Origin: Parvularcula sp. IMCC14364
GTDB taxonomy: Bacteria > Pseudomonadota > Alphaproteobacteria > Caulobacterales > Parvularculaceae
DNA: 64,000 nt
Direction of reading: 5' to 3'
NCBI RefSeq assembly: GCF_030758415.1
Contig: NZ_CP132334.1
Coordinates: 1,736,001-1,800,000, forward strand
Shown here one piece after another: positions 17,731 through 26,445 of the stretch (position 1 is the first letter of the stretch; every line of letters starts with the position of its first letter). The translations under genes were made by a program, and so were the position numbers. The notes beneath the pieces are model-generated. The model had not been told where the DNA came from, ran no database searches, and worked only from the letters and a program-made list of their open reading frames with translations.

Positions 17731-18915
17731 ATGTCAGTTCCAGCGTTCCGGAAAACAGTAATATCTGTCATCAGTGTTGCACTTGTCGCCGCGTGCTCAG
17801 GCGAGAATAAAGGAACACCACGACCAGAAACACCTCCTTCAGAAGCCCCGCTCACAACGCCTGTCGGTAGTAGCCAGTTACTGACAATACCGGCGACAGA
17901 TGAACTGGGACGGTTTGAAACGCCTGTCTCTGGCCTTGCTTTATGGCAGCACCCTGAAGTTCCCTTTCAAAGTCTGGTTCTTGCCGCCAATGGCGCAGCC
18001 GGGCTTATTGCCATCAACTTTGATCAGGAAGGTGTGGCAACACTCCCTGGTCAGTTTTCAGACGGGTTGTCCCTCACCTATCTTGCCGCGAACGGCACAC
18101 CCGTCGAAGTGGTTGCTGCCTTCGACAGCTCCATTAATGCCTTGCGGTTTGTAAGGATGGCAACTGATCCCGTGGCGTTTGAAAACTGGAGACTGTCAGG
18201 TGACGTCCAGGAAATTGCGTCCATGCGTCCATTGTGCTTTGGCCGATCAGCCGAAGATGAAGCCTTGGCGCTGTTCGGACTGATGCCTGATGGCAATCTT
18301 TCTCGCAGCATCATTGCTGCAGATGACGGAAGCCTGACAGTTGAGGCTCCGGTTTCTTTTCAGCGCACTGACATCAAGACATGCGTCAGCAATGACTATA
18401 CGGGTGATACTTACTTTCTGACAGATAACGGCACGGTAGAAGTGGCTGATGCCTTTAGCAGCGACATGGGTTTTGCAGATTTTGTTGATCTGCCTGCAGG
18501 GGAAGCTATTGAACTGGCAACAGCACTTCAGGCTGAAGGGGCTGGCTACTTGCTGGCGATGGTTTCTTCAGGACCATATGTGATCCATGCCTACGATCTT
18601 TCTTCCGGTGAGATTGCTGGGGAATTCACGCTTGGTGAGTTTTCAGATATCACGGCGGTGGAAACAATCAGTGCCTTCGCTGCGGACGCCAGTAACTTCG
18701 GCGGTCTTTATCGCGAAGGCGCGATTGCCATTGTGGAGGGTGATAGCAATTTCGCCCTCAAGCTGGCTTCCTGGTCAGCCGTCAGGAACATCCTCAATCT
18801 GCCCAAAACCGACCGTCTCAACCGGCGGAACATAGGAGCAGAACGTACCGGCGATGATCCAGAAGAGCTGTTGCTTCAGATACCTGACCTCATTACCGAG
18901 CCTGATATTCAGTAA
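17731..18915 (+). CDS. Hypothetical lipoprotein, beta-rich
   Basis: 394 residues from the ATG at 17731, which has GGAGAAAGG directly upstream; the frame is open from 17626. A lipoprotein signal (VISVISVALVAAC, then SGENKG) is followed by a Pro/Thr-rich linker and a long beta-strand-rich region with repeated patterns such as GLALWQHP, SLVLAANGAAGLIAIN, LSLTYLAANG and YLLAMVSSGPYVIHAYDL. This would fit a beta-propeller, but I cannot assign a family. It is convergent with ctaA, whose stop codon lies inside its last 23 bases (18893-18915). Confidence 0.7.
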   Translation: MSVPAFRKTVISVISVALVAACSGENKGTPRPETPPSEAPLTTPVGSSQLLTIPATDELGRFETPVSGLALWQHPEVPFQSLVLAANGAAGLIAINFDQEGVATLPGQFSDGLSLTYLAANGTPVEVVAAFDSSINALRFVRMATDPVAFENWRLSGDVQEIASMRPLCFGRSAEDEALALFGLMPDGNLSRSIIAADDGSLTVEAPVSFQRTDIKTCVSNDYTGDTYFLTDNGTVEVADAFSSDMGFADFVDLPAGEAIELATALQAEGAGYLLAMVSSGPYVIHAYDLSSGEIAGEFTLGEFSDITAVETISAFAADASNFGGLYREGAIAIVEGDSNFALKLASWSAVRNILNLPKTDRLNRRNIGAERTGDDPEELLLQIPDLITEPDIQ

Positions 18916-19966
18916 GCCGATAAAGGTTAAAGAGAACAGCAACCAGGACAACAAGCGCGCCCAACTGGTGCCATAATCCCAGACTGATCGGCACTGCCAA
19001 CAACAGGGTCCAGATACCAAGCAGCGCTTGCAGGAAGACAGCACCAGTCACCAGAAGGGCGCGCCTGCCATATTCGGCACCGGCACGCTGCAAGATCAGC
19101 CAGAACGCAACCGCGAGTACCACAAGCGCATAAGCGCCCATTCTGTGATTGAACTGAACGGCTGCCATGGTTTCAAAAGCGTGCAGAAAGTCTGCCTGCC
19201 CGATGAAATATCCGTCCGGGAAGAAGCGGCCATCCATCAAGGGCCACGTGTTATAGGTCTTGCCAGCACGTAAGCCTGCCACAAAAGCCCCCAGAACAAT
19301 CTGTATGAACACAGCCAGCATCATGCCGACTGTCCACCAGCGATAGACACTTCTGCTGCCCTTCTGCGGAGGCGGTGCTTTACGGAAAAGGCTGAACTTC
19401 ATGGCCAGCCAGAACAAGAGGCCGAATATTATCACTGCCAGACCCAGATGCGCGGCCAGCCTGTACTGACTGACATCAACACGGTCCACAAGACCGCTTG
19501 AGACCATGTACCAACCCATGGCACCCTGTGCGCATATCAACACAAAGATGCCCCCCAGTTGCAGCTTCAAGGGTCTTGATGTCGCCGCGCCGGAAAAAAC
19601 AAACCAGAGCATCGGGATAAGGTAGGCAAGGCCAATGAACCGTCCGAGATTCCGGTGGCCCCATTCCCACCAGTAAATGGTCTTGAACCCTTCAAGGTCC
19701 ATCGTACTGTTCACCCGCTCAAATTCCGGAATTTGCTGATATTTCTCAAACTCTGAAAGCCATTTCTCCTCACTCATGGGCGGCAAAGTGCCAATAATAA
19801 GATCCCATTGCGTGATCGACAGGCCGGAATCCGTGAGGCGCGTTGCCCCCCCAACCGTCACCATAAGCGCCACCAGCGCACACATGGCATAAAGCCAGAG
19901 GGCCAGACCCTTGGCAGCCTTTTTGTCACGCACCCCGGCGGGTATCATCAAATCGGCGGAATTCAC
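18893..19966 (-). CDS. ctaA: Heme A synthase (COX15/CtaA)
   Basis: Membrane enzyme that oxidises the C8 methyl of heme O to make heme A for aa3-type cytochrome oxidases. About eight transmembrane helices and four conserved heme-ligand histidines are seen in WWEWGHRNLGRFIG, AHLGLAV, QFNHRMGAYA and GLWHQLGALVV. GGATRLTDSGLSITQW is the family N-terminal motif. A GTG start at 19966 (or the preceding GTG at 19969) is chosen because GAGGTG lies just upstream, giving 357 residues, the usual length; a longer frame runs to 20056. It is divergent from a DUF2842 gene. Confidence 0.92.
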   Translation of the reverse strand: MNSADLMIPAGVRDKKAAKGLALWLYAMCALVALMVTVGGATRLTDSGLSITQWDLIIGTLPPMSEEKWLSEFEKYQQIPEFERVNSTMDLEGFKTIYWWEWGHRNLGRFIGLAYLIPMLWFVFSGAATSRPLKLQLGGIFVLICAQGAMGWYMVSSGLVDRVDVSQYRLAAHLGLAVIIFGLLFWLAMKFSLFRKAPPPQKGSRSVYRWWTVGMMLAVFIQIVLGAFVAGLRAGKTYNTWPLMDGRFFPDGYFIGQADFLHAFETMAAVQFNHRMGAYALVVLAVAFWLILQRAGAEYGRRALLVTGAVFLQALLGIWTLLLAVPISLGLWHQLGALVVLVAVLFNLYRLTEYQAR

Positions 19967-20059
19967 CACAATTACACCTCTTTTTTCCGCGAAGCTGCCA
20001 GTAGAAACCAGCCTGGCAATGCCCCATATATCTGTCAGAACGCCCCGGAGGAGCACACC

Positions 20060-20284
20060 ATGAAACTCGATCCCAGCCTGAAGAAACTCATCGGTCTGCT
20101 CGTCTTCCTGCCAGCTTTCCTGCTCTATATAGGACTGGTTGTGACTGTGTCAGATTATTTACCGCAGCACTGGGCGATCCTCGGCATATATTTCGTTATC
20201 GCCGGCACCGTCTGGGCTTTTCCCCTGAAACCACTGATGTTGTGGATGAACAAGCCTGCTTCCAGTTATGAAGACCAGACCTGA
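20060..20284 (+). CDS. DUF2842 small membrane protein
   Basis: 74 residues with two predicted transmembrane helices (about 11-31 and 42-62) and the end FPLKPLMLWMNKP. This matches DUF2842, a family nearly confined to alphaproteobacteria, with no known function. Start ATG 20060 follows CGGAGGAG. It is divergent from ctaA and is often found near respiratory or assembly genes. Confidence 0.75.
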   Translation: MKLDPSLKKLIGLLVFLPAFLLYIGLVVTVSDYLPQHWAILGIYFVIAGTVWAFPLKPLMLWMNKPASSYEDQT

Positions 20285-20345
20285 CGTTTGAACCAATATT
20301 GAACCAGCGCCCACTATACTGAAAAGAGCTAAGCAATTGATTTAA

Positions 20346-20422
20346 TGGTCGGAACGGCGGGATTCGAACCCACGACCCCTACACCCCCAGTGTAGTGCGC
20401 TACCAGACTGCGCTACGTTCCG
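20346..20422 (-). tRNA. tRNA-Pro (anticodon GGG)
   Basis: 77-nt cloverleaf on the minus strand. Acceptor CGGAACG pairs with CGTTCCG, the anticodon loop is CTGGGGG (GGG at 34-36), the T arm contains GGTTCGAATCC, and CCA is encoded. It is the second proline isoacceptor in the window. Confidence 0.96.
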
Positions 20423-20530
20423 ATCATGCAAAGCAGAAAATCTATAGGCTGGCATGGCTTGCACCGCAACCAACTTCTCCTGCCTACAGAATATGCGGGT
20501 CAATCAAAATGGACGGGTACGAAGACGCCC

Positions 20531-21094
20531 CTACCTGCGCAGGAAACGGACTGTTTCAAATATCACCACCGCCGCCAGGCAAACCCATGCAGCGACAGGG
20601 TTGAAAATGACCAATATCCAGTGTGCGAAGGTGAGAGCCGTGGCAATATAGACAGTGCGATGGAGCATCTTCCAGCCACGCCCGAGCATCCGCACTGACC
20701 GGTTGTTGCTTGTTGCTGCAAGCGCAAGAAATATCACCAGAGCAATCCAGCCGGTAAGATATGCAGGCTCTGCAGCCTCTTCCACAATCAACCCACTGCC
20801 CCATTTGCGATGCAGATATACAATCGTATGCAGGCCAGCATAGCCAAAACTTGCGACCCCCAGAGCCCGACGATAGGCCACCAGTTTGCGCGGCCAGGTA
20901 GCACGCGGGAAAATGCGCCGCAGCGGCGTTATGATCAGGGTCGCCAGAAGAATGCCGACACTCCACTGCCCTGTGGCATGAATCACCTGCCCATAGCTGA
21001 CCACGTCCGTTAGGTAACGTGCCATGATCCAGATGGCTGGCAGTGAGAGCAACAGCCAGACCAGATAGCGCGATTTTGGCCGGTTATCCGCCAT
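20531..21094 (-). CDS. MsrQ/YedZ-like heme membrane protein
   Basis: 187 residues with six predicted transmembrane helices and a ferric-reductase-like domain. Heme-ligand histidines are seen in QVIHATGQWSVG, GYAGLHTIVYLHRKWG and WKMLHRTVYIATALTFAHW. TPLRRIFP and YRRALGVASFGYAGLH are typical of MsrQ, which passes electrons to the periplasmic methionine-sulfoxide reductase MsrP. No msrP lies beside it here, so partner and role are uncertain; the call rests on the fold and motifs. Confidence 0.8.
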   Translation of the reverse strand: MADNRPKSRYLVWLLLSLPAIWIMARYLTDVVSYGQVIHATGQWSVGILLATLIITPLRRIFPRATWPRKLVAYRRALGVASFGYAGLHTIVYLHRKWGSGLIVEEAAEPAYLTGWIALVIFLALAATSNNRSVRMLGRGWKMLHRTVYIATALTFAHWILVIFNPVAAWVCLAAVVIFETVRFLRR

Positions 21095-21207
21095 AACGTG
21101 ACATACCCGTCAGAATAGGCGCAGGACACGCCCCCTTGATTGACACCTGAATAGGGCCAATCTAATCGTGAAGCAATCTGAAGCGAAAGAAACCAAAGGA
21201 ATTCACG

Positions 21208-21699
21208 ATGCCCCTGCTCAAAGCCCTGCCCGTGGCTGCCCTGGCCTTACTGGCTGTTTTTGCCGTCAGCTGTTCGTCTGAAAAACCAGAGACCGATAAT
21301 GGCACGCCATGGCCAACCACTGCACTGGTCGATCCGAACACCGCACCCGTGGACGCGCTGACCAATCTGCCGGGACTCGACAGTGCGGCCGCACAAGCCC
21401 TTATCGAAGGTCGGCCTTATACGACAGCATCTGAGCTCAACGCCCTGCTGAGCCAAAGCATGGATGAAGAAGCCTTACGCGAAGTCTACAAACTCATGTT
21501 CATCAAGGTTGACCTGAACAATGCCGCTGAAGACGATCTCAAACTGATCCCGAGCTCTCTCAGCCCTCGCAAATTTGCGCACGAGATTGAAGAATACCGT
21601 CCGTACGCCTCCATGGAGCAGTTTCAACGGGAAATGGGCAAGTATGTTAGTGACAGTGAACTGGCTTATCTGGAGCGCTTTGTCTATCTGAGCGAATAG
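21208..21699 (+). CDS. Helix-hairpin-helix lipoprotein
   Basis: 163 residues. A lipoprotein signal ends at Cys near residue 22 (LLAVFAVSC, then SSEKPE). The mature part has two ComEA/T2SK-like helix-hairpin-helix units: DPNTAPVDALTNLPGLDSAAAQALIEGRPY and VDLNNAAEDDLKLIPSSLSPRKFAHEIEEYRPY. Such units usually bind DNA or act as protein hairpins. A lipid-anchored HhH protein could hold extracytoplasmic DNA, as ComEA does, but no other competence genes are here. Confidence 0.7.
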   Translation: MPLLKALPVAALALLAVFAVSCSSEKPETDNGTPWPTTALVDPNTAPVDALTNLPGLDSAAAQALIEGRPYTTASELNALLSQSMDEEALREVYKLMFIKVDLNNAAEDDLKLIPSSLSPRKFAHEIEEYRPYASMEQFQREMGKYVSDSELAYLERFVYLSE

Positions 21700-21817
21700 A
21701 CAGTCACCTCTTTGGTCAGCCCTCGGCCAAACGGTGGACAACCTAAACATGGACAATGTTGCCTCCACCACATGGCCGGGCTAGGCTGATTGCTGACGTC
21801 CAGGAAAAGAGATTTCC

Positions 21818-22390
21818 ATGAAACGCGCCTTATTGTTTGTGCCTATCACGCTGTTCGCAGGGCTCGCTGCCTACATGTTCTTCGGGCTGACACGCATCGA
21901 TACGACGGTGCTGCCATCTGTCATGATCAACAAGCCGGTGCCTACTTTCAACCTGCCGGCTGTAAATGATGAAATCCCGCCTCTGGCATCGGATGATCTC
22001 AAGGGTAAAGTGAGCCTGATCAATATATTTGGCTCATGGTGCATCGCCTGTCAGTATGAGCACGATTTCCTGATGAATCTGCAGGCATCGAACCTGATAC
22101 CTGTTTATGGCATAGACTGGCGCGACACACCGGAACAGGGTGCAGCATGGCTCGCCCGTTACGGCAACCCTTATGACGCTGTTGGTGTCGATGAAATCGG
22201 CCAGACTGTCATCGATTTTGGCGTGACCGGCGCACCGGAGACATTCATCATTGACAAACAGGGGCGTATCCGTTGGCGCCATGTCGGGCCATTAACGCAG
22301 GAAGTATGGGACAAGGAACTCTGGCCGTTGATTACTGAATTGCGGGAAGAAAAAGGGTCCGCCGGGCTGGTTGGCAATGCCGAGCTATAA
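21818..22390 (+). CDS. ccmG: CcmG/DsbE-like thiol:disulfide interchange protein
   Basis: 190 residues. One N-terminal transmembrane anchor (about 5-25) then a periplasmic thioredoxin fold with the WCIAC active site in NIFGSWCIACQYEHDFL and cis-Pro region GVTGAPETFIID. It matches CcmG, which reduces apocytochrome c cysteines or heme-handling partners during cytochrome c maturation. Other ccm genes are absent nearby. Its last 20 bases overlap prmA, suggesting coupling. Confidence 0.87.
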   Translation: MKRALLFVPITLFAGLAAYMFFGLTRIDTTVLPSVMINKPVPTFNLPAVNDEIPPLASDDLKGKVSLINIFGSWCIACQYEHDFLMNLQASNLIPVYGIDWRDTPEQGAAWLARYGNPYDAVGVDEIGQTVIDFGVTGAPETFIIDKQGRIRWRHVGPLTQEVWDKELWPLITELREEKGSAGLVGNAEL

Positions 22391-23258
22391 GGCGATCTGG
22401 ACAGGTCCACATGAGGATATGTCGCAAATTGCGGACCTCCTGAGTGATATTTACTTCCCCCCTGCGGATGCAGTGAGCCTGACCAAGGATGACTCCGCGC
22501 AAGAGGACAACGCCGCGAACTGGCGCGTAGACGCCTATTTTTCAGAACCACCTGAGAAAGCGGCCCTTGGCGAATTTCTTGCCGAATACGAACAGCACAC
22601 AAGGCCACAGATTGAAGAACTGCCGGATCAGGACTGGGTAGCCCACGCACTTGAAGGTCTGGGTATTGTCCGCTGCGGTCGCTTTGTTCTTTATGGTGTA
22701 CATGATGCGCAAAAGTTACCGAATGACACCAATGATATTCCTGTACGTATAGATGCCAACCAGGCGTTTGGTACAGGGCATCACCCGACAACTGCCGGGT
22801 GCCTTGAAATGCTCGATAAACTGGCGGACCTGTCCCCGGCGAATGTGCTTGATCTTGGCACGGGCTCTGCCGTGCTGGCGATCGCAGCTGCAAAACTGTG
22901 GGATACACGCATACTGGCAACGGATATTGATCAGACTTCTGTGGAAATTGCCGCCGAAAACGCCACCTTCAATTCTGCCAGCGGTATTCATTTTCTGACC
23001 GCCGCAGGATTTGATCACTCTGATATCACCGCCACAGGGCCATTTGATTTTGTTTTTGCGAACATCCTTGCAGGACCATTGGTCGAACTGAGCACAGACA
23101 TGGCTACTCATACCTCGCCCGGTGCGACGGTCATGCTCGCCGGATTGCTTGCCGAACAGACCGACAAGGTTATTCGCGCCTACCAGACCAGTGGTTTCGA
23201 TCTGGTCGAGCGCACCAATCATGACACCTGGCCGGTGCTTGTTTTCAGACGCGCCTGA
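22371..23258 (+). CDS. prmA: Ribosomal protein L11 methyltransferase
   Basis: SAM-dependent trimethylation of L11; 295 residues. PrmA marks are DANQAFGTGHHPTTAGCLEML, the SAM loop VLDLGTGSAVLAIAAAKL, DIDQTSVEIAAENA and FVFANILAGPLVEL. The N-terminal L11-binding domain spans about 1-115. It starts inside the 3' end of the ccmG-like gene (20-bp overlap), and aminopeptidase P follows 53 bp later. Confidence 0.93.
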   Translation: MAMPSYKAIWTGPHEDMSQIADLLSDIYFPPADAVSLTKDDSAQEDNAANWRVDAYFSEPPEKAALGEFLAEYEQHTRPQIEELPDQDWVAHALEGLGIVRCGRFVLYGVHDAQKLPNDTNDIPVRIDANQAFGTGHHPTTAGCLEMLDKLADLSPANVLDLGTGSAVLAIAAAKLWDTRILATDIDQTSVEIAAENATFNSASGIHFLTAAGFDHSDITATGPFDFVFANILAGPLVELSTDMATHTSPGATVMLAGLLAEQTDKVIRAYQTSGFDLVERTNHDTWPVLVFRRA

Positions 23259-23311
23259 GCGCACATAAGCTGATATGAAATTCTTGATGACTGAAAGGAG
23301 CCCCAGCGCCC

Positions 23312-25129
23312 ATGTTTCAATCTTTTGATCCTGTCTCAGACCGCTCATTTGCCAGCAGCCACTTGCCGTTGCTTCGTCACAGCATGGCGACACAAAAGCT
23401 GGATGGCTTTATTGTCCCGCATGATGACGAATATCTGAACGAGTATCTGCCGGATTGTGCGGAGCGCCTGATGTGGGTTTCCGGATTTTCAGGCTCTGCC
23501 GGTGCTGCGATTATTCTTTTGGATCAGGCAGTCATGTTCACCGATGGCCGCTATACACTGCAAGTGCGGGAGCAGGTCGATGAGAATTTTTTCTCTTTTG
23601 AGGATATCACAGATACCCCGCCATCAGCCTGGCTGGCAGATAACGGCAAGCCTGGTGCGCGTATCGGCTACGACCCGATGCTTCACTCACCGGCCGGACT
23701 GGAAGCTTTGGTCAAAGCATCAGACCGGGCCGGCTTTGTACTGGTGCCCGTGACACAGAACCCGATTGATGTTGCATGGACTGATCGCCCTGCCCCTCCT
23801 GTTGCGCCAACAGTCCCGCATGACAATGATTATGCTGGTAAGAGCAGTCAGGAAAAACGGCGGGAGATTGCCGCAGCCATAAAGAAAGCAGGGGCCGACA
23901 CTGTTGTGCTGACGGCACCACACTCACTCGCCTGGCTATTCAACATTCGTGGCAAGGACGTACATGCCACACCATTGCCACTGGGCCGTGCTATTCTGCA
24001 TTCAGACGGGACGGCTGCATTATTTCTGCACCCGGAAAAGGTCGATGATACTCTGCGCACGCATCTGACAGCAGAAGTTTCGATTCACCCCGAAACTGAG
24101 ATCGCCGCAGCTTTGGCAGAACTGGGCGAGAACTCCCTTTCTGTGATGATTGATCCTGCCTTGGCGCCGGTCTGGTTTTTTGACCAGTTGCAGGAAGCGG
24201 GAGCAGAGATCATCAAAGCAGCGGACCCTTGCGCCCTGCCCCGCGCACGCAAAAACAAGACAGAGATGGACGGCACGCGCCGGGCGCATATCCGCGATGG
24301 TATTGCGGTCAGCCGGTTCCTGCATTGGGTTGCAGAGGATGCACAGTCTGGGGATGTTACAGAAATTGAGGCCGCTCAGAAACTTGAGAGTTTCCGCGCA
24401 ATGTCCAACCAGCTGAACGACATCAGTTTCGATTCCATCTCCGCTGCTGGCAGCAATGGGGCGCATTGTCATTATCGCGTAACGACAGAGACGAACAAAA
24501 AGCTGGAGCGTGGCACGCTTTACCTGATTGACTCCGGTGGTCAGTATCCGGATGGCACAACTGATATAACGCGCACAGTGCCAATTGGTGAGCCAACAGA
24601 AGAGATGCGGCGCTGCTACACGCTGGTTTTGAAAGGCCATATCTCCCTTGCAACAATACGCTTTCCACGCGGCACCAGTGGACATCAGCTTGACGTGCTC
24701 GCACGGCGCCCTCTCTGGGAGGCCGGCCTGGATTATGACCACGGGACAGGCCATGGCGTTGGCAGTTACCTGGGTGTGCATGAAGGCCCGCAGAATATCT
24801 CCAAGAAGCTGATCTCACAGCCACTGGAGCCGGGCATGATATGCTCAAATGAGCCTGGCTATTATAAAACCGGTGAGTTCGGCATACGGATTGAAAATCT
24901 TGTCATCGTACGCCCTCCCGTGCCTGTGGCCGGTGGCGAGCGGGAGATGATGTCATTCGAAATCATCACCATGGCTCCGCTAGAGCGCACCCTGATTGAT
25001 ACAAGTCTGTTGACGGAAGATGAAATAGCATGGGTAAATGATTACCATGCTGAAGTCTTTCAAAAGCTTTCTGAAGGCCTTGAGCCAGATCTCTCTGCCT
25101 GGCTCAAGGAGATGACAGCGCCGCTTTGA
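23312..25129 (+). CDS. pepP: Xaa-Pro aminopeptidase P (M24B)
   Basis: Cytosolic metallopeptidase removing N-terminal residues before proline; 605 residues with two creatinase-like N domains and a C-terminal M24 pita-bread domain. Metal ligands are seen in LIDSGGQYPDGTTDITRT (two Asp), GTGHGVGSYLGVHEGP (His), NEPGYYKTGEFGIRIEN (Glu) and FEIITMAPLE. The large form resembles eukaryotic and alphaproteobacterial APP1 rather than the 440-residue E. coli PepP. Start ATG 23312 has an AAAGGAG site 13 bases upstream. Confidence 0.9.
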   Translation: MFQSFDPVSDRSFASSHLPLLRHSMATQKLDGFIVPHDDEYLNEYLPDCAERLMWVSGFSGSAGAAIILLDQAVMFTDGRYTLQVREQVDENFFSFEDITDTPPSAWLADNGKPGARIGYDPMLHSPAGLEALVKASDRAGFVLVPVTQNPIDVAWTDRPAPPVAPTVPHDNDYAGKSSQEKRREIAAAIKKAGADTVVLTAPHSLAWLFNIRGKDVHATPLPLGRAILHSDGTAALFLHPEKVDDTLRTHLTAEVSIHPETEIAAALAELGENSLSVMIDPALAPVWFFDQLQEAGAEIIKAADPCALPRARKNKTEMDGTRRAHIRDGIAVSRFLHWVAEDAQSGDVTEIEAAQKLESFRAMSNQLNDISFDSISAAGSNGAHCHYRVTTETNKKLERGTLYLIDSGGQYPDGTTDITRTVPIGEPTEEMRRCYTLVLKGHISLATIRFPRGTSGHQLDVLARRPLWEAGLDYDHGTGHGVGSYLGVHEGPQNISKKLISQPLEPGMICSNEPGYYKTGEFGIRIENLVIVRPPVPVAGGEREMMSFEIITMAPLERTLIDTSLLTEDEIAWVNDYHAEVFQKLSEGLEPDLSAWLKEMTAPL

Positions 25130-25143
25130 TACACAGGCAGCCT

Positions 25144-25236
25144 TCAACCCAGCATAATAAGAAACAACAGAACGGCAGATAACACAGCCAGTACAAGGGA
25201 TACATTCCACGCAACGACATCAAGAATTGCTTTCAT
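25144..25236 (-). CDS. 30-residue putative single-pass membrane peptide
   Basis: Short frame with a near-ideal ribosome site (AGAGGAG, 7 bases before ATG 25236). The product MKAILDVVAWNVSLVLAVLS... continues to LIMLG: one hydrophobic helix of about 20 residues after a charged start. It lies in the short gap between aminopeptidase P and a DUF2306 gene. No family is recognised. The strong translation signal and clean hydrophobic segment argue that it is real; conservation would decide. Confidence 0.5.
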   Translation of the reverse strand: MKAILDVVAWNVSLVLAVLSAVLLFLIMLG

Positions 25237-25335
25237 GATGCATCTCCTCTGATTTTGCTTACAGGGCCCGCCTAGCGCGATTCTCCGCTGGCGCACATCG
25301 TACACCGCGCAGGAAGCTGGCAGATACCAGAAGCA

Positions 25336-25746
25336 TCAGCCAAAGAAGATCTGGTACATGGTGCGCCCGGGCATAAAAGTGAAAGCGCCCGCTATCAACA
25401 TGCCGCCCAGATAAAGCCCACGCACTGCACTGGCATGGGCTTTAACATTGCCCCGTTTGATCGCAATGATCGCTGACGGAACACTCCAGAGAGTCAGCAC
25501 CACAAACAGGTGGATCGGCGAAAATCCGAAAAGTGTCGGTAGTGCCGAGCCTTCAAAGTTTCGGATAAAAATCGCACTCACAGCCACCACGATCATGAGG
25601 CTGAACCATATCCAGCCAAGCGTTTTATGCGGCACCGTTCCCTTGGGGGCGAGTAACTGAAAGCCCCCCAGAAAAAATGCTGCCAGCGCGGCAAAAAGGT
25701 GGAGCAGTATGACAGCAGGTAGTTCCTGCAGGATTTCCAGATTCAT
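25336..25746 (-). CDS. DUF2306-like four-helix membrane protein
   Basis: 136 residues with four predicted transmembrane helices. The pattern HLFAALAAFFLGGFQLLAPKGTVPHKTLGWIWFSLM, a middle SPIHLFVVLTLWS and KRGNVKAHASAVRGLYLGG matches DUF2306, in which conserved His residues (HKTLG, HASAVRG) may bind heme or metal. Function is unknown. It is divergent from the cytochrome c lipoprotein at 25894, which hints at a redox setting but proves nothing. Confidence 0.7.
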   Translation of the reverse strand: MNLEILQELPAVILLHLFAALAAFFLGGFQLLAPKGTVPHKTLGWIWFSLMIVVAVSAIFIRNFEGSALPTLFGFSPIHLFVVLTLWSVPSAIIAIKRGNVKAHASAVRGLYLGGMLIAGAFTFMPGRTMYQIFFG

Positions 25747-25893
25747 GTTCCCGGTTTCCTTTGACGTGCCCTAACGCAATAGAATATGCTTTGTTTTGTA
25801 AAGTTATTATAGAATTATTGTCAAGCCTGATGATGGTGCCGACTGCGCTGGACATGCTAGGATCGACATATCGACTTTGGAGAGACCGAGACA

Positions 25894-26424
25894 ATGAAAC
25901 ATGAACTCTATTTTGCAACGATTATCGCAGCTACCGCTTTTAGTCTCTCGGCATGCAATCCGTCTGCGGACCCTCAGGCACCGGGCCAACCGACAACCTC
26001 AGAATCAGTGCCCAATGCAGATGCCGCAACGATTGTGCGTGTAGCGCAATATGAGTTTGATGCCGAAAACGGCAGAAGACTGTTTGTCGAGGAGGGATGC
26101 GTGATCTGCCATTCAGTGAATGGTGTCGGTGGCACAGCCGCCTACCCTCTCGACAAGGAAACCTTTCTCTCGGAAATTGACCCGATCCATTTCGCCGCCC
26201 GCATGTGGCGCGGCGCGCCTGAAATGATCAAACTGCAAGAGATCGAACTTGGCTATCAAATCAACCTGAATGCACAGGAAATTGCCGACCTCGCCGCTTT
26301 TGCCGGCAACCCGGACGAGCAACGCAAGCTGGATATTTCACAGGTTCCGGAAACAGTTCGCGATTCTTTTCTGAATGATTTTGTCTGGGTAACAGCAGAA
26401 TTTCCAGGCGGCGTTGAGGAATAA
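25894..26424 (+). CDS. c-type cytochrome lipoprotein
   Basis: 176 residues. A lipoprotein-type signal (ATAFSLSAC, then NPSADP) is followed by a Pro/Thr linker, then a monoheme cytochrome c domain: GRRLFVEEGCVICHSVNGVGG (CVICH heme attachment) and a distal Met in FAARMWRGAPEMIKL. It probably carries electrons in the periplasm while anchored to a membrane. A GGAGAGACCGAGACA stretch precedes the ATG. Partner oxidase or dehydrogenase cannot be told. Confidence 0.85.
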   Translation: MKHELYFATIIAATAFSLSACNPSADPQAPGQPTTSESVPNADAATIVRVAQYEFDAENGRRLFVEEGCVICHSVNGVGGTAAYPLDKETFLSEIDPIHFAARMWRGAPEMIKLQEIELGYQINLNAQEIADLAAFAGNPDEQRKLDISQVPETVRDSFLNDFVWVTAEFPGGVEE

Positions 26425-26445
26425 CAAAAAAAAGATCCGCCGAAC

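Noticed and set aside
21140-21168. TTGACA-N17-TAATCG before the HhH lipoprotein as a promoter
   Set aside because: The -35 is perfect but the -10 matches poorly, so I do not list it as a feature.
22171-22920. 249-residue minus-strand frame
   Set aside because: Lies opposite ccmG and prmA, both well supported; no motif.
24020-24781. 253-residue minus-strand frame
   Set aside because: Antisense to the M24 domain of aminopeptidase P; Cys/His-rich noise with no family.
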